A DNA stretch of 64,000 nucleotides from Cliona cf. orientalis (lineage: Eukaryota > Porifera > Demospongiae > Clionaida > Clionaidae). Below the pieces are notes generated by a model. It had not been told where the DNA came from, made no database searches, and worked only from the letters and a program-made list of their open reading frames with translations. The stretch lies in assembly GCA_963930775.1 (NCBI GenBank), contig OZ005691.1, positions 7,313,000-7,376,999 of the forward strand, written 5' to 3'. The position numbers were made by a program, and so were the translations under genes. Below, one piece after another: positions 54,287 through 64,000 of the stretch. The number at the start of each line of letters is the position of its first letter. The first letter of the stretch is position 1.

Positions 54287-54989
54287 AATAGCCCAATGAC
54301 ACCTAGATCGTATAATGCGCACGCGCATTGTACGATCCAAACCCAAACCGAACCTGACAGTTACGTAATGGTAACTGTCATGATAACAAAACTAGTGTGC
54401 ATGTGACGCTGGCGAGGAAGCTGAAATTGGGAAATGGTCGTCAACATTTCGTTGCGCTAATGGCATCTTTTGCGCATGCGCGGTCTGTTTGGGGCTAAGA
54501 AAGGCATTGCCAGTGTGTTTCTCTCAACATCTATCAGCATAGCCTGACAGCTGGATATAATATTCCTGGCTCGACCTAAGCTTGAGGATTAGGTTATACT
54601 AATAGTGACGAGAGATAGAGGTCTAGTTCACTGTTGGCTGCTAGCAACAGCCCACCACCTCCTATGGGTGAATAGTTTAATACTACAAACGACAGGAAGA
54701 CTCCAGTATGGCACCCAGACTCTGGGCCAGAGTACAAGATACTGAATGCTATATAGACCAGGCAAAAGAATTTTGAGTTAGTGAAGGAAGTCCAGAGTGA
54801 CAAACTAAATATCAGTACTCAGTGGCTGAGAGGTGATTATGGCCCTTGTTCAAGGTCAAAAGTGGCTCAAAATCTGCTACCGGTATTATTATTCAATTTA
54901 TTACCATGCTAAGCAGTAAACTATCAAGAAAAGAATGACACTGTAGCCAATAGCTACTAGTCTAACTACTTCAGGCTTGGTACAGTAAC

Positions 54990-56560
54990 TGTTGATGAGC
55001 CTGAGGGCTCACAAAGTAGCTGTACTCTACAATCACAACTTGACATCAGTGGAGCACTTACTGAATCAGCGACCCTGGAATCAAGTAGTAACATGTCCCT
55101 CTTCGGGCGTACTTTTTCAAATTAATACGGTAGGAAGCACTCTAAGAAGAGATTCAAGTATGAGGTCTGCAGATTACAAAGATAGCAGGAGCACATCAGG
55201 TGGGAGCAACTTGGCGATGCCCTCTCTCAATCCAGGTACAATGACTTTTGGAGAGTTGTTCGTAATGCTGCTAAATCCAGTAAGGGTGCATCTACTACTG
55301 CACCTTGTGTTTGATCATTGTTCTTGCATATGCTGACATTGCTAATGCCTTTGGTGACAAGCTTCAAAGTCTCTTGAACTGTGATAACTCTTCTCACCCT
55401 CTTCTCACTAATATTGAAAGCTCTCTCCTCTGACTTAGCTTCAATTTCTGTGTCCCCTCATACTGTTTTAAAGGCTCTGTCGCTTCTTAAATCGAACAAG
55501 TCAGATGGTACATCACTAATGTCTAATCACTTGATCCTTGCATCCACTTCCTTAGTCCATCTACTCTCCAAACTTTTCACAGCTATGCTCCGTCATGGTC
55601 ACTGGCGTAGGAAGCATGGGTGCACCGGGTGCTGGTGCACCCATGAAATTTCTGAGTGGAACACACACAAAGTCACACTTTGCTCTGAAGCCATATCGAT
55701 TTAGAGTACACATAAGCATCAGAGCACCCGTTTACAAAATCATCTTCCTACGCCTATGATGGTTATGTCCCTAAGTCTCTCAGAGATTGTGTATTGCAGC
55801 CCATTTTGAAACCTGGAAAAGACCCCTCTGACTCAGACAGTTATCGGCCAATTGCTCTCGTACCAATGCGCACTCCAAGTAAGATCTTCGAATGGACCAT
55901 CTTAATTGACCACAGATCGGTATTTTCTACCTCTTCCTTACAGTTTGGCTTCAAGCAGGGCTTGTCAACTCAGCTTTGTCATCAAGAATGTCATTGCTCG
56001 TTATAATGTCAATGATTCTAGTGTTTATGGCTGTTTCTAGATACCAGCAAAGCTTTTTACCGAGTCAGTCATTCCATTCTTTTGATAGGCTACTTCAGCT
56101 CCTGTCGTCACTAGAGCTCTTCTCAATTGGTACTCTGACCAGAATGTCTGTGTATGATCCTGGAATGGTCACTTTTCTAACAAATTCTCTGTTTCAAATG
56201 GGGTGCGTCAGGGTGGAGTACTTTCTCCTATCTTGTTCACTGTTTATGTTGATGATTTACTGACTGAGCTTGAGAAAAAAGGTGTCGGTTATTACTGGAA
56301 CAATCACTTTGTGGGTGCTCTATGACATTGCTCTCCTTGCACCATCTCCTGCTGCTCTTTGCTTGATGCTTGATACTTGTTCTTCCTTTGCATCCTCTCG
56401 TAGCCTATTGTTCAATGCAAGTAAGACCCAACTTGTTTGTTTCTCCCGCACTTATTCTTCATATTATTGTTCTCCTGCGGCTAGTTTTTTCTTCAATGGT
56501 TTGGAGCTCAATTTGAGTCACTCAGCCAAGCACTTTGGTTATATACTTTCCTAGGGATGA
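54990..56560 (+). pseudogene. LINE reverse-transcriptase relic, interrupted by a MITE
   Basis: Plus strand in shifting frames: LGDALSQSRYNDFWRVVRNA-type linker (55210-55270), KALSLLKSNKSDGTSLMSNH, LSKLFTAMLRHG (up to 55599), then after the inserted element VLQPILKPGKDPSDSDSYRP (55790-55850), SLQFGFKQGLSTQL, a degraded catalytic YVDDLL (56250), and SKTQLVCFSR...AKHFGYILS. This is the standard order of a non-LTR reverse transcriptase. Multiple frameshifts show an old copy. Confidence 0.9.
55600..55758. mobile_element. CA..GGCGTAGGAA element, 159 bp, target duplication ATGGT
   Basis: Left CACTGGCGTAGGAAG, right CTTCCTACGCCTATG; perfect 5-bp flanks ATGGT (55595-55599, 55759-55763). It splits the LINE between the codons for LRHG and YVPKSL. 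An internal GGGTGCACC...GGTGCACCC palindrome follows the left end. Confidence 0.95.
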
Positions 56561-56814
56561 GGCTAGTAGGCTAAATTTTTTGCTACAATTGCATGGTGCT
56601 ATATATAATATTAACAGTTACCAGCTATATTATTATCATGGTCCTCAGACAACGATGATCATCACAATATTATAATAATATCACTTGGATGTTTACAAGG
56701 TCTTCACACTAGCTGCAGGGAACGAATGATTATAAATACATCAATCTTCATTAATTTTCGTAAGCATGGCCAGATATTAAAGATACTAGCTCAATGGACA
56801 CTCAAAATACCGTT

Positions 56815-57110
56815 TATATTTCTGATGACCACTACCAATTTCCAGCTTTTCCGTTCCTCCGTTTCCACTTGTTTTGACTCTGCACTGCGCGCTACAAAAT
56901 AATATATAGAGTGGATTTATATGAGAACCAAGGTGAGCGGTCCAGAGAGTCTTGAGTTAGCCCTGGTAATGAAAAAGAAAGAAAGAATAACAATTGGCTA
57001 TTTTTTTACACAGCTAGTTCAGGAGATACCTGATCATTTCCATGGATGTGTTGGGACTTTATAGATAGGTATTCTGGCGTAGATCATGAATGTAGGTCTC
57101 TAAGTTGATT
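56815..57110 (+). repeat. Fragment of the interspersed repeat at 1790
   Basis: Contains GTGGATTTATATGAGAACCA, then GTCTTGAGTTAGCCCTGGTA and AATGAAAAAGAAAGAAAGAA, then TTCTGGCGTAGATCATGAAT, co-linear with 2368-2460 and 49270-49310. Confidence 0.72.
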
Positions 57111-58167
57111 AGAGACCTCTGATGGACCAATCAGATTACAGAAATTCACAACCATAATTCATCTGATACAGTATGCGTGGGTACATTTTCTTAGACTAGT
57201 TGTTTGTGCATTAGGATAGAACAGGAGCAGCAATCATGCTTCTGGGCACAGTAACTTGCCTGAGCAGACCCTATAGAAGGAGCTAGGCGCAAGCCAAGGA
57301 AATATAAATGACATAGTACGTTTACTTATCGTACCAATTAAGCTTTATTTATAAGTTACATGACACTGTGTAATGTCATGGAATTGTAGTTCAGAGGCTA
57401 ATACTTTAATATGTAGTTAGGCACTCAAAATGAGAGTACTGACAGCCATTGTCATTATCCATTATATTAATTATATATACAGTGAAATTGCTTAACAATA
57501 AACACACTATAGTCATGTTATGGTGTGCAAGAAAACACTTCAATATCCCCAGACCCTTGTGTCCATTCTTAGAGGACATTTTTGCAGGCAGCTGGGGCAT
57601 GCGGGCTGTCCATTATCTGGAGTAGAGAGTTACAAAATATTTCTATGGGGCATCAAATTTGTCCGCTGTACGTACAGAGATTGTCCGCTTCCCAGAAAGT
57701 CAATTCCTGCATGGAGGTTATACATACTGTATACTTGGTGACTGTGAATGATACATCATATTATTTCAAGAGTATGTGAATGCATGTCACTAAGTGGTGA
57801 GAATGTGTTATACTCTTAATTCCTAGAGGAAGTAATGGAACTCAGTATGGCAATAGTATTTAATTTTTGTATCACCCATATAGAGCCTTGACTTTTCCTG
57901 TCAACTGTAGCCTTAATTAGGGTGATGTGATTATGAGCATAGCAAAGGATGGATGGATTGGGGGGGGGGGGGGGGGGGTACAGATTGTAAATATTGTAAC
58001 AGATTGTTAAACACATCACCCCTTATTTCTATCATTAATTTTATCATTATTCTCTTGTCTGTTTTGCCTCTCTCTGTCCTGTTCTATTTCTCTTGATCTA
58101 TACAAATTGCTGTGTATGCTCACTCGAGCTCTATGCAAGTTTCCAATATTAAAGGTGTTATTATAAC
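57111..58167. other. Intergenic, nothing recognised
   Basis: AT-rich spacer with a 19-base G run at 57960-57978. No exon or bounded element could be supported. Confidence 0.5.
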
Positions 58168-58492
58168 CAGGGGCGGATCCAGGATTTGAAGGAGGGGGGA
58201 GCACAATGAAGACGCGCGCGAAGCGCGCGCGCGCAAAATTTTAGGCCACACCCCCAAATCGATAAACCACGCCTCCTATTTGCCGCGATCGCCTGCTTTC
58301 TGGCAGTAAAATGCTCCGTTTCGACGAAGTTTTGAACTTCTGAGCAGAGCTTGGTATGTTTTATGAAAGAATAAGTAGTGTAAACTATAAAAGGTTGAAG
58401 TTTACAGATCAATTGTGTTGAATGGGAAGCTCATAGCTGAAGGGGGGGGGGGGGAATTGGCCCCCTGTTCCCTCCCCCTGGATCCGCCCCTG
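58168..58492. mobile_element. CAGGGGCGGATCCAGG element, target duplication ATAAC
   Basis: 325 bp. Left CAGGGGCGGATCCAGG, right CCTGGATCCGCCCCTG, exact 16-bp inverted ends; perfect 5-bp flanks ATAAC (58163-58167, 58493-58497). CAGGGGCGGATCC-type ends are widespread in non-autonomous hAT elements. The interior CGAAGCGCGCGCGC and GGCCACACCC phrases are shared with the CATAGGCGTAGG elements, linking the two groups. Confidence 0.96.
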
Positions 58493-58704
58493 ATAACCTC
58501 TCAAGAGCTAACTTTGCCTGGTTGCTTGTTGTGTGGACTGTGTCTCGAACCCAGCACACTATTATTTATCACAATACTTGGAGTACACATGGTGCAAATT
58601 GATGCCTTGCACGAGAAGGAAGATTATCATATTCTTGCTACTCTATATCAAGCCGGCAATGGGGCTTTCTTCCGGACAGGAGCACTGCGTCTGTCTTGCT
58701 ATCA

Positions 58705-59033
58705 CATAGGCGTGGGGGCCGGGGGGGGGCCATGGCCCCCCCCAACCATCTGATCACTGATTGCTGGCCAGAGAGCCCAAGATACAGCCTATCAACAGAT
58801 ATTTCACAGGCCTGACTGAGTCAACTTATGAAAATTCATGAATAAATAGCTAAATAGTATGCTCTACTTGACTTACTGCTCATTCTACAGCCAGGAAACC
58901 TCTTGTCTCACTTTCATACAGCCTCGTTGATGCGAAAATGGGCGTGGTTCGAAGGAAATGTGGGTGTGGTCAAAAAATCGCGCGCGCTTCGTGTGCTGGC
59001 CCCTCCAACCATATACATGTTCCTACGCCTATG
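58705..59033. mobile_element. CATAGGCG element, target duplication TATCA
   Basis: 329 bp. Left CATAGGCGTGGGGGCC, right TGTTCCTACGCCTATG; flanks TATCA (58700-58704, 59034-59038) match perfectly. Internal GGGGGGGCCATGGCCCCCCC palindrome near the left end and CGCGCGCTTCG near the right. Inserted in the LINE at 58560-59880. Confidence 0.96.
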
Positions 59034-59318
59034 TATCAGTCACCCACGATTGGTTGCAACAGCTTGAGCAAGGGAACGAAGTCTGCTCTGTCTTCTTTGA
59101 CCTAAAGAAGGCTTTTGATAGTGTCCTACACCATCTTCTGCAGAGACTACTCCCGGGATCAATACTAACCCATTCATTGTTCAATGGATCCGTAGTTATC
59201 TTACATGCAGATCTCAATTAGTGGTTGTTAGTGGTGAACATTCATCAGCCCTCTCTGCTCTTTCAGAGGTGCCACAAGGCTCTGTAGCTACTTGGCTCTT
59301 TATGAAGTTACCCACCAG

Positions 59319-59683
59319 CATAGGCGTAGGAACATATTTGAGGTTAGGGGGGCCAAACAATACCTGCGCACGAACTTTTTGACCACGCCCACATGTTGTT
59401 CAAACCACGCCCACTTTGCATCGACGAGGCTGTGTGACAGCGAGGCAAGAGGTTTTCTGGCTGTAGAACGAGCAGTAAGTCAAGCAGAGCACACTCTTTA
59501 GCTGTTTATGAAAGTTCATATGTTGACTCAGTTAATAGGCCTGTGCCTTTGCTGAAGTATCTATTGATACAATGATAGGCCATATCTTGGGCCGCTCTCT
59601 GTCCAGTAGCCAGTCAGATGGTTGGGGGGGCCATGGCCCCCATGGCCCCCCCCCCCCCCCCCCCCCCCGTTCCTACGCCTATG
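59319..59683. mobile_element. CATAGGCGTAGGAA element, target duplication ACCAG
   Basis: 365 bp. Left CATAGGCGTAGGAACATAT, right GTTCCTACGCCTATG; flanks ACCAG (59314-59318, 59684-59688) match perfectly. The right half contains GGGGGGCCATGGCCCCCATG and a 23-base C run. Second insertion in the LINE at 58560-59880. Confidence 0.96.
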
Positions 59684-59883
59684 ACCAGATCTCCCCTGGA
59701 AGTACAATATGCCTCTATTTGCAGATGACATTGCTCTATATAGACCGGTCTCCTCTATAGAGGACTACATTATCATTCCACAAAACGATGTCACTGCAAT
59801 AGTGAATTGGGTTGCGAATTCTCTTTTTTCTCTACAACCAGCTAAGTAAGTGTTGCTATATTATGGTCACACCGAGGAAATGC

Positions 59884-60725
59884 AGTCTGAGTCATCACTA
59901 GGCCTGGACCAAATAATCGTGAATAATTTTTTGAATAATTGGCGGCTTCTTAAGGTACCATTTAATTGCGTGGGCGTGAGCGTCAGGAATGGCTAATTCA
60001 ATTAGCGAATCGTGAAGGGGCGTGGCCGAAGAGGCCATACGAGTGTTTTTGGTCGAAGGTGGGCGTGTCCAGAATCGGCCAGGGATGATTATGCGCGTGT
60101 AATTAGCGACCGGAAGTGGCCCCTGAAGAAAAGGCCGGTAATTGCCCACATCAAAGCAAGATCAAAGCATTCTTGCTTAACTATTAACCGCAACGACAAA
60201 ATTACACACTAAGTAGAAAAAAAAAGCAAATTTAAATAATTAAATAATTAAATAATCTAATTCATGGGGGATTTGGGAGCACTTGGGGGGACAATTTTTA
60301 CATGGGCACGCAGAATGGGTCGAAACTAGAGATTTGATGGGACAGATTTTTGATTCACACCTTGCAATTAAAGTTATGGCCCTTTGAAGTTTTCCCATAT
60401 GTTTGTATAGGAAGCCATGCATTTGCAATGTTTTCCGCCCACGCGCTACGTGATGGGCGTGGCTAAGCGGGCACACGAACGTGACGACCTTTTCCTCATT
60501 GCTCGTTCTATAAAAAGCGTGTGCGCATGCGTTTATGCTCTGTTCCTCGTGTGTCTTCTTGACTGCCGTTTCTGAAAGAATCAAGTTCAGGAGGCCACAA
60601 TCGAACTTTTCTTCGTATATAAACTGTTGTAAGTGCTAAAGAAAGAAATCATTTTGACAGATTTGAATTTTTTCCTACCTGTTTGTTGACTATTCCAATC
60701 AGTGTGTATTGTACCGGTGTACGTA
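59884..60725. other. Spacer upstream of the Helitron frame
   Basis: No gene supported. It includes GC-richer stretches with GGGCGTGG phrases and an AAATAATTAAATAATTAAAT run at 60233-60256. It may contain the Helitron 5' untranslated region; the TC-type 5' end could not be fixed. Confidence 0.5.
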
Positions 60726-63700
60726 ATGTCTTGCTCTACAAAGCCGTGTAAGGAATGCGGGGAAGCCAATCACTTTCGTGCTATTGCTTGTATTAATTGT
60801 GGGGAGAGTTTTAGGAAGCGAGGTAGACCACAGAAAACGGCTGAAGCTGATGGCTTTTCGGTAGGCCGTAATGGTGGTAGACCTCGCTATACTACTAGAG
60901 AAAGCGGCTCCCTTGTTAGTGATGGTCGTCCCCGTGGCACCACCCAGGAAGCAGGCTTTGGTGTTAGTGATGGTCGACCGCACGGCACCACCCAGGAAGC
61001 AGGCTATGCTGTCAGTGATGGTCGACCACGTGGTACCACCCAAGAAGATGGCTTTTTTGTTGGTGATGGTCGACCACGTGGTACCACAAGAGAGGCTGGT
61101 AGCAATGTAAGTGGTGGCCGACCACGCAACACTAGGCAATGCCCAGAATTTGACAATACCATACAGCTTCCAACTGATTGGTGTCACTCAAGTGAATTGG
61201 TGAATATTGATAATGATCTACTAGATATGTGTGCACGTAGAATTTCACAGCAACGTACCTTTGATAGGAAACCACTGGGTTTGGCTGTGTGTTACGGGTG
61301 TGGGCATCTGTTGTGAAGTACTGTTGATGGTGTCCACACCTTTCTTGTGAACAAACCCAGTGGTATGAGTGAAGATGATGCACCAGCAAGTGCTTATCTA
61401 CGAGCTGTACCTAGCTGTACAGCGGGATTTATGTATACTGAGAGGGGTACATCAACTAAAGAGCGATGGTATTCATGTGCCTATTGTAGATCCAGTACTA
61501 TTCCATCCAGCCAGCATGTTGGCTGTGTCCTTGATCCTAGCTTAAATGTGAAGCCTGTGGATGAGTGGGATATGAGCTTTCCTGCTGAAATACAGTCACT
61601 AACAAACCAATATGAGCGTGGACAGATGTCCATCTGTGGCCTGTTTTCCAGCACTGTCAGGGAGGCAAGTATGACTCAGTATCGCCATCTCCAAGGTGAA
61701 GTGAATGCTATCACAAAACTAGACAAACATTACCATGGCCTATTTGGTTTCCTAGCTGTTAAAGACAGTGATATTTGGGAGAAGAGCCCCTCACCTGCAT
61801 CATCCATGCGTATTAAAGGAGCAGTACGGTGGATGCATGCTAACAACCACCTTTATTCCAAATTTTTCTCCCAGTATGAGACACTCATGCGGTACTGTAA
61901 GCCCAGCTTCATCAATCCCAAACTTTTAGAGGACCAGAGCATATCACTTGAAAAGCTTTTGGAAGATGAGGCTGCTGCTATGGCTTTCCCATTGAATGCA
62001 AAATACTTTGATGATTTTCCTGTCATACGGGGGGATATGCATGATGACATTGCTGGCCGTCAGTATCCCCGTCCTGAATTAGCAGAAAGTTTAGTAGGCC
62101 TATGCAAGGCTAAGTATGGTGAAGAGTTCCTTGACTGTAAGGCTTTTCCACACCTCCACCCATGGGGCTATGGGGGATGGTATCACAAGTGCCCTGTTCC
62201 ATTTAATGCCCATGTGAAGATGAGGCTCTTTGATGTGCGTGGGTTTTATGCAGAGGATCGTTTCTATCCTTTCTTTAAGTATGACTACATGCTGAAAGTC
62301 CGCCTCCGCATGCATGAGGCCCGTAAAGTTGTGAAAGTACAAAGTCTATCTGAACCCCTGACTGCAGAAAGAGTATCTGGCCCATCTGATCCATACTCAG
62401 TCTATGGGACTGAAATTCCAAGGATTATTCCTGGTAGCAAGGAGTTCTGGAGGTCATTTGGCCTTGATCTTGTGTGGCCTTTGTAGAACAGAGGGGTTTG
62501 CCTAACTTTTTTCTCACCCTCACAGCCTATGATGGGTGGCCCCAAGTACAAGCCACTTTGAGGGATGGGTGGGGTGCACGTGCTAGTGAGCTTGAGGTGC
62601 AAGATCTGGCCAAAGACCTCTCTGATAGGCAGCCTGTTGGATTCAAACCTCAAATCTCTGTACTAGCTGCAGAGAAGAGATATGACTGGTTTATGAGTAT
62701 TTTGAGATCACCTGAAGGTGGCCCACTTGGTGTAGTAACAGATTCTATTGTCAAGAAAGAGTACCAGCGCAGAGGTGCAGTTCACTGGCACATGTTGATC
62801 TGGGTAGAGCCAGGGACTGCACCTCCGCATGCTGTGATGGCAGAGATGCCACGTGCAGCTGATACTAGTGATGTCAGGGCTGCTTACCTTAGGAAACTTG
62901 TTGAAAACATGCTCCAGCACAAAACATGTTACCCATCCCGTTGTTTCAAGGGTAGTCATGGGAAGGTACTGTCCAAGTGCAAATATGGGTTTCCATTTGA
63001 AGTCCCCCATGAAACGGTCTGTCTTGATGAAGATGGAGTTAGGTACTTGTATGTGCGTCGACATGATGAAGACAAAAATGTAGTACCTTACAACCCTGAG
63101 ATAGCTATCCTCTGGGGTGCAGCTCACAACGTGCAGATAGTGTCCAAGCATGGTTTTGAGATGTACTTGGCCAAGTATATCTCAAAACCTGAGCCTAGTC
63201 TGAAGATAGAGCTCCCAGAGAAGTGTAGTGATCCCCAGAGATTCCTCAGAACACGTGTTGTCGGCTCAGTGGAAGTGCTTGATGTGCTCATGGGCTTCCA
63301 CCAGAACCAGATGTCTAGGCAAGTGATATTTCTGCAGACTGAGCTTAATCCTTGCCAAAGAATGCTGAAGCCAAAGTTTGAGCTTGATTCACTCTCTGAG
63401 GATAGTGAGGACATTTACTTGCAGACCAAGCTGCAAACATACCTGAAGAGGCCTACTCAGCTTGATTCGCTCACTTATCCCGAATTTTATCAGTGGTGGC
63501 GTTCTGCCAACCAAGATGAGCAGAAAAAAGCAGCACGGGCGAATAGCCAGCGTGTTATCAAATGCAAGGGTGCTGATGATTTCAGTGGTTACTTGGATGC
63601 CAAATCAGCCTTAGAATCAGCTCAGGCACTCCTTGCTGATTTACTCTCAGAGTGTAGCTTCCAGATTCAGTGTGGTTATGATCTTTTAGCCTTGAAAAGG

Positions 63701-64000
63701 TGCTTGAAGGCACATGATGTAGCCCCCATAGTAGTTGAAGCTGTTATGCAGTTTTATACCGAATCTGGAATAGATGAACAGAGTGAGGAATGCAATGATT
63801 TCCCCCTTGAATCCATTATTACTGCAAATGGCATTTTTGAAGCAGTCGACTTTTACCACCCTGACCTAGAGAGTGGTCTGAATTCAAAACACTGGCTTAT
63901 GGAAGCCAATCCCAGAGATGAATTGGTGTCTGTTTTGAGCACATACCCCCCTGGTACCATGTTAGCTGACAGAGTGGGTCACTGTGTGAAACCCCCTTGA
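60726..64000 (+). pseudogene. Helitron Rep protein gene (N-terminal part), broken and cut by the window edge
   Basis: Helitrons are rolling-circle transposons whose Rep/helicase nicks DNA with an HUH nuclease. Three segments: 60726-61313 encodes a C4 zinc ribbon (CKECG...CINCG) followed by seven GRP-containing repeats of about 22 residues ([11 protein letters not shown] type), then a YGCG motif; a TGA at 61314 is followed in the same frame by an open stretch to 62486 (SEDDAPASAYLRAVP..., Helitron-like N-domain). Near 62471-62475 a duplicated TG shifts the frame; from 62474 the frame continues with AFVEQRGLPNFFLTLTAYDG (motif 1), QRRGAVHWHMLIW (HUH motif) and YLAKYISKPE (paired catalytic tyrosines). 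This frame ends in a TGA at 64000, before any helicase domain, which should lie beyond. The two lesions suggest an inactive copy. Neither terminus of the element was located. Confidence 0.92.

Larger units (their letters stand above)
58560..59880 (+). pseudogene. LINE reverse-transcriptase relic with two inserted elements
   Basis: Blocks on the plus strand: QWGFLPDRSTASVLLS (58655-58704) up to the first insertion, then VTHDWLQQLEQGNEVCSVFF and DLKKAFDSV (59039-59125), EVPQGSV (near 59270), then, after the second insertion, FADDIALYRPVSSIEDY (59717-59767) in a shifted frame and TAIVNWVANSLFSLQPAK. These are the GF-PGRST, D-KKAFD, PQGS and ADD motifs of a non-LTR reverse transcriptase. Skipping 58705-59033 with one target copy makes the first two blocks contiguous in one frame. 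Confidence 0.93.

Overview
This is a metazoan nuclear contig, most likely from a sponge (probably a demosponge). The DNA is AT-rich, genes carry short exons with GT/AG introns, and three recognisable animal genes sit in a dense field of transposon debris. The lineage call is an inference from gene content (Piezo, an M13 peptidase, a Death-domain/Roc-COR-like GTPase of the kind expanded in sponges and cnidarians) and from the repeat types. No marker gene proves it.

Layout. (1) 1-13461, plus strand: the 3' half of a Piezo mechanosensitive channel gene, entering from the left edge, with mobile elements in its larger introns. (2) 13954-22553, minus strand: a complete neprilysin/ECE-like M13 zinc peptidase gene, assembled here from 19 exons totalling 729 codons. 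It lies tail to tail with Piezo, 492 bp apart, and all zinc-site motifs are intact, but one exon has an in-frame TAA. (3) 22554-32496: a gene desert with a decayed pogo/Tigger-like element, several terminal-inverted-repeat (TIR) elements, a LINE tail, purine-rich tracts and a perfect hairpin. (4) 32497-44949, plus strand: a seven-exon gene predicted to encode 1282 residues, with an acidic N-terminus, three Death-like domains, a Roc-COR-like GTPase block and a C-terminal Death domain. Its introns hold an inverted minisatellite, a tRNA-derived SINE head and a 2-kb element made of two satellites between TIRs. (5) 44950-60700: retrotransposon graveyard, with three LINE fragments, a tyrosine-recombinase (DIRS-like) pseudogene and many non-autonomous TIR elements. 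(6) 60726-64000: a Helitron Rep gene with AT-hook-like tandem repeats, broken by one stop and one 2-bp shift and running off the right edge.

A recurrent theme is a group of small elements beginning CA..GGCG with exact or near-exact 5-bp target duplications. Two of them interrupt one LINE; removing an element plus one target copy rejoins reverse-transcriptase coding sequence at one site. Other nested insertions, including one with an empty site in a paralogous copy, give a relative chronology. The three host genes show no evident functional link: Piezo is a membrane channel, the M13 protein a membrane or secreted peptidase, and the Death/Roc protein a presumed cytosolic signalling scaffold.
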